Below, piece by piece: positions 1 through 8,769 of a stretch of 10,263 bases of DNA. Numbering within the stretch: position 1 is the stretch's first letter; every line of letters starts with the position of its first letter. The translations under genes and the position numbers were made by a program. Source of the DNA: Conidiobolus incongruus B7586 (lineage: Eukaryota; Entomophthoromycota; Entomophthoromycetes; Entomophthorales; Conidiobolaceae); NCBI GenBank assembly GCA_000697335.1, contig JNEM01010748.1, forward strand, positions 1-10,263, in the 5' to 3' direction. The notes under the pieces were generated by a model. The model did no database searches. It saw nothing but the letters and a program-made list of their open reading frames with translations, and had not been told where the DNA came from.

Positions 1-16
1 TATATATATATATATA
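1..16. repeat. (TA)8 microsatellite, cut by the window edge
   Basis: An uninterrupted TA run starts at base 1, so its true length is unknown. Confidence 0.95.
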
Positions 17-982
17 ATAACTTCATTTTAATAATTATATTTCAAATACTTGGATTAATAACTATATTTCATTAATATTTTTTAGATATTATTAATTAAG
101 GTAATAGTATTATATTTATATTAATTTAATTATCCATCTAATAATTTAATATAATTATTAATAATTTAAATTAAATTTTTAATATTTTTGCTAATTATTC
201 ATTATAGCTAATTTTATTTTTATATATTTGAATTATTAAACATTTAAATATAAGTTTATTAAAACTTATTTTCCCTATTAATCAATTACAAATTACCTAG
301 AATATTGATATAAATATTAACCAAATTTTAGTTTTATAAATATTATTGTATAGTTTTAATTATATATTTAATTTTGAATATAATTATTGAATTGATAAAT
401 AAAATATTGAAAAAAATAATTTAGATATTATATTAATTCGAATAAGGTTGCAAGTATCTTTGTCATATGGTTTATTTATTATTTTTATTTAATTTATTTA
501 GCTATTAAACTTTTAAAATTATTTTTATTTGAGATGATAAAATATTATTTATTTTAACCTTCATTATTATAAATACTCACAAAAATTAATATTATAAAAA
601 CTATCATAGATAATCTGGATTTTATTATAAATCTTATTTTAATTATAAGGATAAATATAACAATATGTTTTGATATATAAATTAATCAAAAAATTATTAA
701 AATTTTATAAAATAGCCTTGATTTTTTTTTTCAATCTTAATTCAACTTATCATTATATTATCACTAATACTTGATATTTTAACAAATAGCCTCTAAATTT
801 TGATAATAAATTATTAAATTTTTTTATAGCTTATAAACTATATTTATATATAAAATATTTAAGTTAAATTTATGTTTATAATATTTTTAATTTTTAAAAT
901 ATATTTTGATAATAATTTTACAAGCATCTATTTAATAAATTATGTATTACTATTTATGGAATACATATATAATTAGAGAAAT

Positions 983-1006
983 TATATATATATATATATA
1001 TATATA
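983..1006. repeat. (TA)12 microsatellite
   Basis: A perfect 24-nt TA run in AT-rich non-coding DNA. Confidence 0.97.
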
Positions 1007-1203
1007 CGTTTTAATATAATTCCAGATCAAAATATAATCCAAAAATTATTTCTCTATTAGCATTCCAGAATTTATATTATTTTCATATAATTAAGTCAAA
1101 AATAAACTAAAGAATATTCTTTGTATAATATATTCAATAACAAATATAAATCTATTAATAATATTTTGAGACAAAGAATTTATAATATCTGTATAAACAT
1201 TAT

Positions 1204-1229
1204 TATATATATATATATATATATATATA
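1204..1229. repeat. (TA)13 microsatellite
   Basis: A perfect 26-nt TA run, about 200 nt from the preceding one. Confidence 0.97.
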
Positions 1230-1441
1230 CATTAATATGATCAATTTACAATCAATAGAGTTGATATGAAAATTTTAAACAAATTCACATAATAAACTAT
1301 TATCAAAAATAATAATTTATATATGGACTAAAAATATTTTTACAAAAATATAAAATGATTGGATAACTAAATAATAAAATATTAAGATCAATAATTTTTA
1401 TATTCATAACCCTAAAATTAGTATAATATTGATATTTTTAC

Positions 1442-1455
1442 GAGTCAGATGACTC
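1442..1455. repeat. Inverted repeat GAGTCA-GA-TGACTC
   Basis: Perfect 6-nt arms with a 2-nt spacer. Each arm resembles a bZIP (Gcn4/AP-1) half-to-full site, TGACTC. It sits at the edge of the G+C-richer island, inside the third candidate intron of the - strand model. Function is not established. Confidence 0.4.
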
Positions 1456-1538
1456 CTCACCTAGCAAATAAACTTACATCAACCTAATATACGGGTCATT
1501 TTCCTTATCAACATCAGCCACTTCAACTCTATCTTTTG

Positions 1539-1605
1539 ATTGGTTGAGGAAACAAGCCACCGGAAAACCTCATAAATCTCTTCATCCAATTCACTCAGTA
1601 TAAAA
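1539..1605 (+). promoter_or_regulatory. CCAAT/TATA cluster, promoter-like on the + strand
   Basis: ATTGG (inverted CCAAT) lies at 1539-1543, CCAAT at 1586-1590 and TATAAAA at 1599-1605, within the G+C-richer island. The order suits a + strand promoter, but the first ATG downstream (1625) opens only five codons, so no product can be named. It overlaps the candidate - strand gene; both cannot easily be right. Confidence 0.2.
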
Positions 1606-2618
1606 CCCGGAATTAGAGCTATCCATGGACAGAAGAGCTTGATCTAGGTCCTCCTAGCTATCTGCTTTAAACCAATAAACTCCCACTCTCCCTAACACTT
1701 ACCTGGAATTCCCCAGATCTCTCTCTTGTACTTAGGTTAATTCGAACATGACTTTCCCAACTCAGGTTAATATAAAATTAAAATTTGAATTCCACTATGA
1801 TTTGATGAAGATAATGAAATATTTATCAAAAAATATTATTGTAATTGAAAAAAATTACTTCCAATTTAGAATAATATTAGAAATTATGTATTACTTTCTG
1901 TGATTTAATTATTATTATTATTATATTTTTTTATAAAATAAAATTAGATAATCAATTATATGTGTATTCACAATACTTTTATCAATTGGTTTTCATTATC
2001 AATATATTTGGTTTATTAAAATTTACAGACTGTATATATATTTATATATTATCTTGAATCAAATTAATTTATAAAATGATATTTTATAAATAAGTTAGTA
2101 TCCCTTCATAATTCATGTATATTGAGCTTAAAACTGGTCTTATTGATTAAGCGATAAAAAATTTGATCATTATCAATCTTTGATAAAATCACTTTTAATC
2201 ATAATAATATCAAAACTTACTAATTTATCTAATTATTATAACAAAATCCTTATTTTTGTTTTAATTTTAAATAAAAATTATAAAATAATTAAATTAATAT
2301 ATTATAATTGGAAAAAATAATTTATTTTATAAATAAAAGTATTAATTTTATATTATTCAATTTTGTAAATATAGTTTGAATAAATATGATAATATATTTA
2401 TTAAAATCATGTAAATCATTTCAATATTTACGAACTTATAATAATCTTCAATCAAATTTGAATTATAATTAAAACATCTTAAATTGAATATTAATTTAAT
2501 ATAAGCATAAAAACTATATATTTAAATTCAAAATTAAAAATTCATAAAATATTATTAATATACAAACTCTATTATATGAAATCAAATTTATCATTTTAAT
2601 ATCTTTTATTTTTGAAAT

Positions 2619-2642
2619 ATAATAATAATAATAATAATAATA
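2619..2642. repeat. (ATA)8 microsatellite
   Basis: A perfect 24-nt ATA trinucleotide run; the only long trinucleotide tract outside the kinesin 3' UTR, which starts with an imperfect ATT run at 7931-7952. Confidence 0.95.
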
Positions 2643-2844
2643 GTGTCATTAACCTTACAATAAAGATATAATAATATATATATTTATCAAAAAATAATTC
2701 AATGAAAAAAAATATATTTATCAAAATTAAATTAAATTATCAATGACTTTAATATAATTCAAAAATTTATTTTAGTCATGTTTTAAAATATTAAAATTCT
2801 TGAATTGTATGGTACTCTTTGAATTCTTAAAAATGAACTAAATT

Positions 2845-2850
<6 letters not shown>

Positions 2851-2874
<24 letters not shown>
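2851..2874. repeat. (TA)12 microsatellite
   Basis: A perfect 24-nt TA run followed by a short ATTATAT extension. Confidence 0.97.
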
Positions 2875-2881
<7 letters not shown>

Positions 2882-3026
2882 AATTTCCTAATATTGATTT
2901 TAATTAAGTAAAAATTGAGTTTATTATATTATCATGATTCCAAAATATGACATTTTTGAAATATAAAATGATAGATGCTAAATAATATTTGATAGGTTGA
3001 TTTAATCTATTAGCTAGCGTTTGACC

Positions 3027-3209
3027 ATGAAATTATTAAATTATGTTAATAAATTAGAGTTTTATTTAATTATTTTAAATTATTCTAATTTGACTGTATT
3101 TGATCCCATTATTAGAACATTTGAAAAATCAGTATTTTGTTTAAAAAATTTTTTGAATCTGAGTAAATATATTAATATAGATATTTTTAGGGAATACAAT
3201 AAGATATAA
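3027..3209 (+). other. Short open frame in AT-rich DNA, doubtful gene
   Basis: An ATG at 3027 opens 60 codons. The product is rich in Asn, Leu, Ile, Phe and Tyr, as expected from translating A/T-rich DNA, with no recognisable domain or signal peptide and no nearby promoter or splice signal. It may be chance; its mildly raised G+C could also mark an eroded coding fragment. Confidence 0.1.
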
Positions 3210-3429
3210 TAGAATTTATTCGGGTTAGACATTGGATTTAAAATTAATGAATTCAAAAATTTAATAACATTTCAAATTTATAAAAATTGAATATGTAATT
3301 AAAATGAAACAAAATAAAAAAATTATTAATCTTATATCTAATATACAATGGTTATATAAAATATTTGTAGTTAATAAAAAAAATTAAAAAAATTAATAGA
3401 TATTCAACTTTATAATAATATATAGTATT

Positions 3430-4040
3430 TTGTTACAGGTATCATTATACATTAGAAAAAAACACGTTTATAAACTTAGTATAATATTCTTGTTTATTGC
3501 TACTCCAATATCAAATTTACCTCAATATTACGTTCGCATTCCTAACACTCAAATACTCTTGAGGACCACTCACATTCATCTGTTTAATAATTTTAAATTG
3601 TTCCAAGCTAAAGTATCTCAATTGTGTTTTGGGATCATGATAAGGTGCCTAATTCCGAAGATTAATTAATTGATAAGATGCGAGAATTAAAAGTTACTAG
3701 TAAGCCTGTTAAATCGCAGTACTTCTTCTGAGGTTTGATACTTGGTCCTGCTTCCATTGTCAAATCTAAATTTATCATTAGTGACCAAAAATTTCATTTC
3801 ATTAAATAATAATTACAATTGTTTGTATTGGTGTTGCTACTTTTCTCCAAAATCAATATAGATTTCAAGGGTTTAGTCTTTTTAGAGTGAGTGAATTTCG
3901 GATTTTTGAAAGGTTTATCATATGCATTAAGGTTGGTTATGGGCTCTTTCTACACAATTGTTAGTGAAAAATTAATAAATTGAAAATTGAAGGGTTACTA
4001 AATTCTGATTGGGTTTATCAGATTTTTGTTTTAAATTAAG
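3430..4040 (+). pseudogene. Probable decayed protein-coding gene, family not recognised
   Basis: This block is richer in G and C than the DNA on both sides and holds long open stretches in two forward frames. One runs from about 3430 to 3669 and contains a hydrophobic segment near YKLSIIFLFIATPI. The other starts near 3621 and goes on with few stops to about 4030; it includes IVFWDHDKVPNSED, KMRELKVTSKPVKSQYFF and GLILGPASIV near 3621-3765 and hydrophobic stretches such as LQLFVLVLLLF and VMGSFYTIV near 3815-3960. The amino-acid mix looks like a real, partly membrane-embedded protein, unlike translations of the flanking desert. The overlap of the two frames near 3621-3669 fits a frameshift, though an intron is also possible. 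I could not assign a family. It ends 600-700 nt before the kinesin, on the same strand. Confidence 0.35.
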
Positions 4041-4139
4041 TTTAATTTTTTTAACTGAATTTTTAGCCATTTGTTTAATTGTGAAAGTGGTTTGAAAATT
4101 ATGACTCGAATTGAGGTTGAATTTAAATTTTTTTGATGG

Positions 4140-4639
4140 ATATTAGAAAAATAGTAAATTATGGGATATCTCCATATTCATGAATTCTCTAATTTTATCA
4201 TATGATATCACTAATTAAAAATAAACCAAAATTAAGATCAAAAAATAATGATATTTCTATGAAATATCATCAGATTACCATTTAATACTGTTTTAACATT
4301 TTAATGCTCTCTATCTTAAATAATTTAAATAGTGAATATTTTTGATTATGATAACAATATTATTTTATTTGAACCTTTATTATTTTTACCAATTTTTTTT
4401 TAAAATTCTAACTACTATTCAATATTTATTAAAAGAATTTTCATCCAATCAAATTGACAAAATTCAATTGAATAATCCCATTGAATTTAAATAACAATCA
4501 CCCTAATTCAATTATCAAGAACCTAAATAACAAAAATTACTTTAAACAAGGTTGAATTCTAATATTAAAAATATTATATTAAATAGTTTGTATAAAATTA
4601 ATTAATTTAAATATTACTTAAAACAAAATAATATATAAC
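4140..4639. other. AT-rich DNA between the decayed island and the kinesin
   Basis: Nothing coding is visible. The composition falls back to background after about 4140, which separates the kinesin from the eroded block upstream. Distal kinesin regulatory sites could lie here, but none is recognisable. Confidence 0.6.
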
Positions 4640-4742
4640 TATATATTTATATTGAATTGTTTTGTTAATTATTTCTGTTTAATTTTTGATCACTATTCTC
4701 ATTAAATTTTACACAAAAGTACACATCTATTATCCAAAAAAG
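4640..4742 (+). promoter_or_regulatory. Likely kinesin core promoter and 5' leader
   Basis: This is the stretch just before the kinesin start. It is AT-rich with a pyrimidine-rich run (CACTATTCTCATT, near 4691-4703) that could serve as an initiator. A purine-rich AAAAAAG directly precedes ATG, with A at position -3, a favourable start context. No convincing TATA box at a fixed distance can be told apart from the general A/T background, and no cell-cycle element is evident. Confidence 0.35.
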
Positions 4743-7700
4743 ATGTCGTCAGTTAACAAACCTAAAAAATCTAGTTATGCCCCTAGTCACAATACTACAA
4801 ATCTGAATCCTAACTCTAGTTCCGAGTTATTAAAACCTCCAAAGGAGGAGGTATCATTCATCAAAGTAGTTGTTCGTTGCAGGTAATTACCCCCTTCTAA
4901 ATTTTTTAGCTTTAAACTAATTTCAATAGAGCGCCCAATGCTTTAGAAGCCTACAGTGGAATTGGAGCTAAGACAGAGGCGAGGTTTGGCAAGCACGTGG
5001 AAGTGCAGGGCAGACAGTGTGAGAGGGGTAAGAAGTATACCTTTAATCAAGTGTTAGGCCCCGATGTCACTCAGGAGGAACTGTTTAACTCAGTGATGAT
5101 ACCTATTGTAGATGAAGTAGTTCAGGGTTTCAATTGTACAGTGTTCGCTTATGGACAGACTGGGACTGGAAAGACGTAAGTAATTGATTTGTATGACAAT
5201 ATGTTGAGTTAATATTTGATTGATCTAGATATACTATGGAAGGTTATTTAAACCAATTCAGTTCCAATTTGTGCGATCAAGCTGGTATTATCCCAAGAAC
5301 GCTGAAACATTTCTTCACTTATTTGGAAGATCAACAACTCGAATATAATATGATGATCTCTATGATGGAACTTTATAATGAAGAAGTGAATGATTTGCTA
5401 ACCACCTCCGACACTAAAAATCTCAATTTGTTTCAAGACCCCAATAAGGGGTTAGTGATTCCAGAGTTGGAAGAATTCAGCGTGACTACGGTACAAGAAG
5501 CTATGGAGAAGTTGCAGATGGGTACGAATCGTAGACATATTGCAGCCACGAAAATCAACGAGAGATCGAGTAGATCCCACTCGATTTTTACCATTACAAT
5601 TCATACGAAGCAGTACTCGTCAGATGGGGAAGAACTTTTAAAGGTAGGAAAATTAAACCTTGTAGATTTGGCAGGTTCTGAAAATATTGGGAGGAGTGGT
5701 TCAGCTTCGGAAAATATGAGGAAGAAAGAAACATCTTCCATTAATACCAGTTTACTTACACTTGGACGTGTGATTAACGCTCTAGTATACAACGAAAAGC
5801 ATGTCCCTTACAGATCTAGCAAACTCACCCGAATTTTACAAGATTCTTTGGGAGGACATACGAAAACCTGTATTATCGCAACAATTACTCCGAGTAGGAT
5901 GAATATCGAAGAGACTATAGGGACTTTGGAGTATGTTCAAAAGGCAATGAAGATTTGCAATAAGCCGGAAGTGAACGAAGTGATGATGAAGAAGGAGTTG
6001 ATTCAGGAGTATGCCAAGCAAATTGCCAGTCTCAAGAAGCAGCTTGCCATTCAGATTCAGAAGGATGGGTGCGCGAGATTGTCACCCGAAGAGTATGAAA
6101 GATTGAAAGATAAGGAGGCCAAGTACGATCAGTTGGTAGCCAAGAACAAAACGGATTTCAACGAATTTCAGTCCACTGTTCAGATGCTCAACAAGAAGAT
6201 TGCGGGATACGAAAATCAGCTCAAACACCTGACCGAGACTTTGGATCATACCAAAGGCCGTCTCAAAGTGGTGGAAGCTGCGAAAGCCGAAGTTGAAAAT
6301 GAATTGCGCTGTACACAAACCGCCCTTAAGGAACAAACGCACCTGACGCAATGCTACGCCACCAGTGAGTCCAACTTAAACGGCATTGGCAAAGACCTCA
6401 TCCGTCATTTAGATACTAGTCTAACCGGAATCAAGTCCCTCAATCACAGAATGAATTTGAAAGAGTCCATGATTCACAAGAACCACAAATTGTTCCAAGA
6501 TTTCAATGAATTTCTAGCTCAATGCTCTACCAACCTACTCGGACTCGTGGATAATGTTCACGACACTAGTATTTCCTTTGGCGACCAATTCAAATCAATG
6601 ATTCAGCAGTTCCGAGATAATCAGACTCAAACGAATTCCACTTTGAGATCCCAATTGTATCAGAAGACTTCAACGATGAAAGAATCCATCGAAGAGTTCA
6701 AACATTCTCAACACCTGAGTTTCAACGAGAGTCAATCTCAAATCCAAGCCTTAAATACTGAACTTCGTAATCTCAGTCAAGTTCAAGAGGATCAAATGTT
6801 GAAAATTGTCAAAACTACGGAGAATTCTTTCTCCAGTTTTAACGAATCTTTACAACAGCTTCGTAGTCTGATCACAGCTCAAAATGCTAAATCTTCAGAT
6901 TATATTGGAATTATAATTGAAAAACTCAGTCAAAGTCATAATGACCAATGTGAAGAAATTAGGCAATTTCAAGAGTTTTTGAAGGATGAGCACCAACGGC
7001 AGATCGAATCGATAAGGAAAGAGAATGAGGTGTTGAAATCCACTCTCGAGAAGTATCGTCGGGAGCAGATTGAGAATCAGAAAAGATTGCTCCAACAAAT
7101 TGTGGCTAATGTCGAGCAGAGCTTCGAAGTGCAGACTAACCACTACCAACAGTTGGTCAATCAATACGTTGACAGTAATATTACAAAACAATCAGAAAAT
7201 GACCAATTGATGCAAACATGTTTGAGTTCCATCAAGCAATTCAGTGACAAGAGCCAATCCCAAACTGAGATGCTTCATAAAACATTCCGTGACATTGGAT
7301 CTCAATTTAACAGTTTGGACGCATCTACCCAACAAAAAGTTTCTTCAACGATTGGTAAAAATTCAGAGCTTGAGAATGATCTCAAATCAACATTTCAAAC
7401 TTTGGCCGAAGTTACTGAAACCAAGTTGGAAAAAATCCATAACCAAATTGACAGCACGAAGCATTATCAACAACAAACTCACAATGAATCTATTGCTGCA
7501 CTATCGGATCACAGGCTTCAAATTGATACAATTTCACAACATTTCGTTGAGGGATTGGATCGAATCAACGTCGATAACGATACCCTCACATCCCGTGTAG
7601 ATCAACACTCCAAAGATCTCCACACTTCGTTAGAACCTTTGAATGCCAGCTGTAAACGACAACTCTCAGAAGCTGAAGAACAATCCACTCAGTATTTGGA

Positions 7701-7929
7701 AGCGTATGTAACTGATAATCAGCCACCTACAGTTGTCAATTCGGATGTGGAATTTACTAGGGATTGGCAGTTGGTGGATTGTCAGAAAGAGATTGAACAG
7801 CTTAGAGAAATGAATAAGACACAGTCACAAACTAACGATCATAGTGTAATGACAGTGGGATCGGGCAGTAACAATAAGAGTGCCAATAACAGTTTATTAA
7901 CTAATGATTTTAAGAGAAGAAGAATTTAA
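4743..7929 (+). CDS. bimC: Kinesin-5 (BimC/Eg5/Cut7 family) plus-end-directed spindle motor, 3 exons, 1028 aa
   Basis: The coding exons are 4743-4882, 4930-5175 and 5229-7929 (3087 nt, TAA stop), giving 1028 residues, close to the 1050-1200 usual for kinesin-5. An in-frame stop at 4680 makes 4743 the first in-frame ATG. Residues 1-36 are a Ser/Asn/Pro-rich leader. The motor spans about 38-371: VVVRCR (42-47), P-loop GQTGTGKT (122-129), AGIIPRT (147-153), switch I NERSSRSH (239-246), switch II DLAGSE (275-280) and the microtubule-binding HVPYRSSKLTRILQDSLGG (320-338). The neck linker CNKPEVNE (372-379) and the following KKELIQEY (383-390) are of kinesin-5 type. The coiled-coil stalk includes the kinesin-5 block starting YATSESNL near residue 505; the rest is long, Gln/Ser-rich helix. 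The C-terminus ends KRRRI. Known family role: homotetramers crosslink and slide antiparallel spindle microtubules to build the bipolar spindle. Odd points: no Thr/Ser-Pro site in the tail, so no BimC box, and changed residues in the relay and last motor helices. Family assignment is firm; one-to-one orthology is inferred. Confidence 0.97.
4883..4929 (+). other. Intron 1 of the kinesin gene (47 nt)
   Basis: The donor is CAG|GTAATT and the acceptor TTTCAATAG|A. A CTAA branch-like element at 4917-4920 lies about 9 nt before the acceptor. Its length is not a multiple of three. Removing it joins a split Arg codon (AG+A) and gives the continuous kinesin start VVVRCRAPN, which is the main proof that it is real. 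Confidence 0.93.
5176..5228 (+). other. Intron 2 of the kinesin gene (53 nt), inside the P-loop Thr codon
   Basis: The donor is AAGAC|GTAAGT, close to the eukaryotic consensus, and the acceptor is GATCTAG|A. Splicing rebuilds the last codon of the Walker A motif (AC+A, Thr129) and gives GKTYTMEG, exactly as in kinesins. No strong branch consensus is seen; TTGAT near 5219-5223 is the best candidate. Confidence 0.94.
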
Positions 7930-7958
7930 ATTATTATTATTACTATTATTATATATTT

Positions 7959-7964
7959 AATAAA
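7959..7964 (+). terminator. AATAAA polyadenylation signal of the kinesin gene
   Basis: A canonical AATAAA lies 30 nt after the stop codon, followed by a T-rich run. The position suits a short 3' UTR. In DNA this AT-rich the hexamer also arises by chance, so use of this particular copy is inferred. Confidence 0.5.
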
Positions 7965-8249
7965 ATTTTTATTATATTAATAATAAATTTAAATAACTAA
8001 ATTAATTTTTGTTTCTTTTTTTATATTGTTTTTATAATTAATTTGAATAATTCTTATAAATTTATAATAATAATTAAAATATTTTTTTTAATATAAAAAT
8101 TAGTATATATGTATATGTATTATTGAATTGAAAACTTAATTAAAAATCAAGTATTTTTATATTGGTTTTGATTGAAAAAAATATTTTTAATTATATTAAT
8201 ATTGAGATTTCAAATTTCAATAATTGAACAATTATTGATAAAAATTATT

Positions 8250-8760
8250 TGTAAATTAGATATTAAATCAAAACTGACATTTGAAGATCTATGTTTTTTA
8301 ATATGCTCCAAATTGTATAACTTTAGCTATTCAGTTTCTTGAATTTTGATCACTACATCTTTAGTGCCTAAACGACTAATTATATTTAAATGGACTTTGG
8401 GATGTAGAGGAAATTCGCAAGTAATCAAAACTCAATTTGCTTGAAATCAATTCCCTAATCTATATCGTTGGTAGCTAATAAAATATTACCAGTCCCACCT
8501 TGACCATCACGAGAACTGCTAGCATCGAAGTAACCTACAGAGAATTTGATCATAACCTGCTCCAAATTCCTCTTATTGCTGCAGTACTTGGCATATTTTC
8601 AATGGCTAAACTGTTCCAAAAATAGCAAATACTAGCTAATTTTCTAGCTACTTTAAAATGGTTAATCCAAAAATATTGGATGGATTGCACAGATCCTGAA
8701 CTTTAGGGATTAGTTAACACATTGGGATAGGTTTAAGAAGAGGACATATTTGTTAATTAT
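8250..8760 (-). mobile_element. Broken RNase H domain, probable 3' remnant of an old retroelement
   Basis: Translated on the - strand, this G+C-richer stretch shows the landmarks of an RNase H (RVT_3-type) fold in the right order. A first block has the initial Asp followed by a Gly-rich turn (GYFDASS then GQGGTG, about 8487-8535). A second has the conserved Glu with flanking Leu residues (about 8395-8440), a third a strand plus Asp with a DVVIKI-like run (about 8330-8350), and a C-terminal block has HIKKHR and DLISNL (about 8255-8305). Upstream, 8600-8760 may be the degraded linker before it. The copy is broken, with several breaks, so it is old. An RNase H of this kind could come from a non-LTR (LINE-type) or a Ty3-like element; a free-standing host RNase H gene is less likely. 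No terminal repeats, poly-A end or target duplication is evident, so the true ends are unknown. Confidence 0.55.
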
Positions 8761-8769
8761 TATTATTTT

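Larger units (their letters stand above)
17..1302. other. AT-rich intergenic DNA
   Basis: Apart from the TA tracts listed separately I see no gene, RNA or organised repeat. All frames are closed at short intervals and no G+C-rich block is present. Confidence 0.7.
1303..1765 (-). other. G+C-richer island; candidate small spliced gene or RNA on the - strand
   Basis: The stretch from about 1440 to 1765 is clearly richer in G+C than its flanks. Read on the - strand it has a donor CCAG|GTAAGTGT (GT at 1702-1701) with a possible acceptor AAAGCAG ending at 1662, a weaker donor ACTGA|GTGAAT (GT at 1594-1593) with acceptor GATAG ending at 1529, and a strong donor TTGAT|GTAAGTTT (GT at 1477-1476) matched by TACTAATTTTAG ending at 1412. 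The last two introns would each be 66 nt. An ATG at 1626 read through 1626-1595, 1528-1478 and 1411-1303 stays open for 63 codons to a TGA; the middle exon encodes VEVADVDKENDPYIRL. I recognise no family, and the last exon has background AT composition. It could equally be a non-coding transcript or a gene remnant in which the in-frame TAA at the 1478 donor ends the protein. The spliced model is inference. Confidence 0.3.
1771..3020. other. AT-rich intergenic DNA
   Basis: Very low G+C with one ATA and one TA microsatellite. No supportable coding region, tRNA-like fold or splice-signal cluster was found on either strand. Confidence 0.7.

Noticed and set aside
1735-1752. TTCGAAC suggesting a tRNA T-loop
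   Set aside because: The flanking bases do not form the 5-bp T-stem on either strand, and no anticodon or acceptor stem fits.
1440-1770. Solo LTR made from the TATA/CCAAT island
   Set aside because: Candidate TG and CA ends exist, but the flanks show no matching target duplication and no second copy or inner element is present.
3430-3669. Weak likeness of the LPQYYVRI stretch to the Sec63-like part of Brr2/Slh1 helicases
   Set aside because: Only a few scattered positions agree, the expected SDRW segment is missing, and the same block can be read as a membrane protein; too weak to name.
4686-4742. Upstream extension of kinesin exon 1 to a TTG at 4686
   Set aside because: It has no ATG, and eukaryotic initiation at TTG is not expected. 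The ATG at 4743 is the first in frame after the stop at 4680 and has a good context.
5601-7191. Several 60-98 codon open frames on the - strand across the kinesin exon
   Set aside because: They are antisense shadows of a strongly supported coding exon, with no domain or composition of their own.
7244-7600. 118-codon + strand open frame overlapping the kinesin
   Set aside because: It is a frame-shifted shadow of the stalk-coding sequence; the kinesin frame is continuous here and there is no splice signal.
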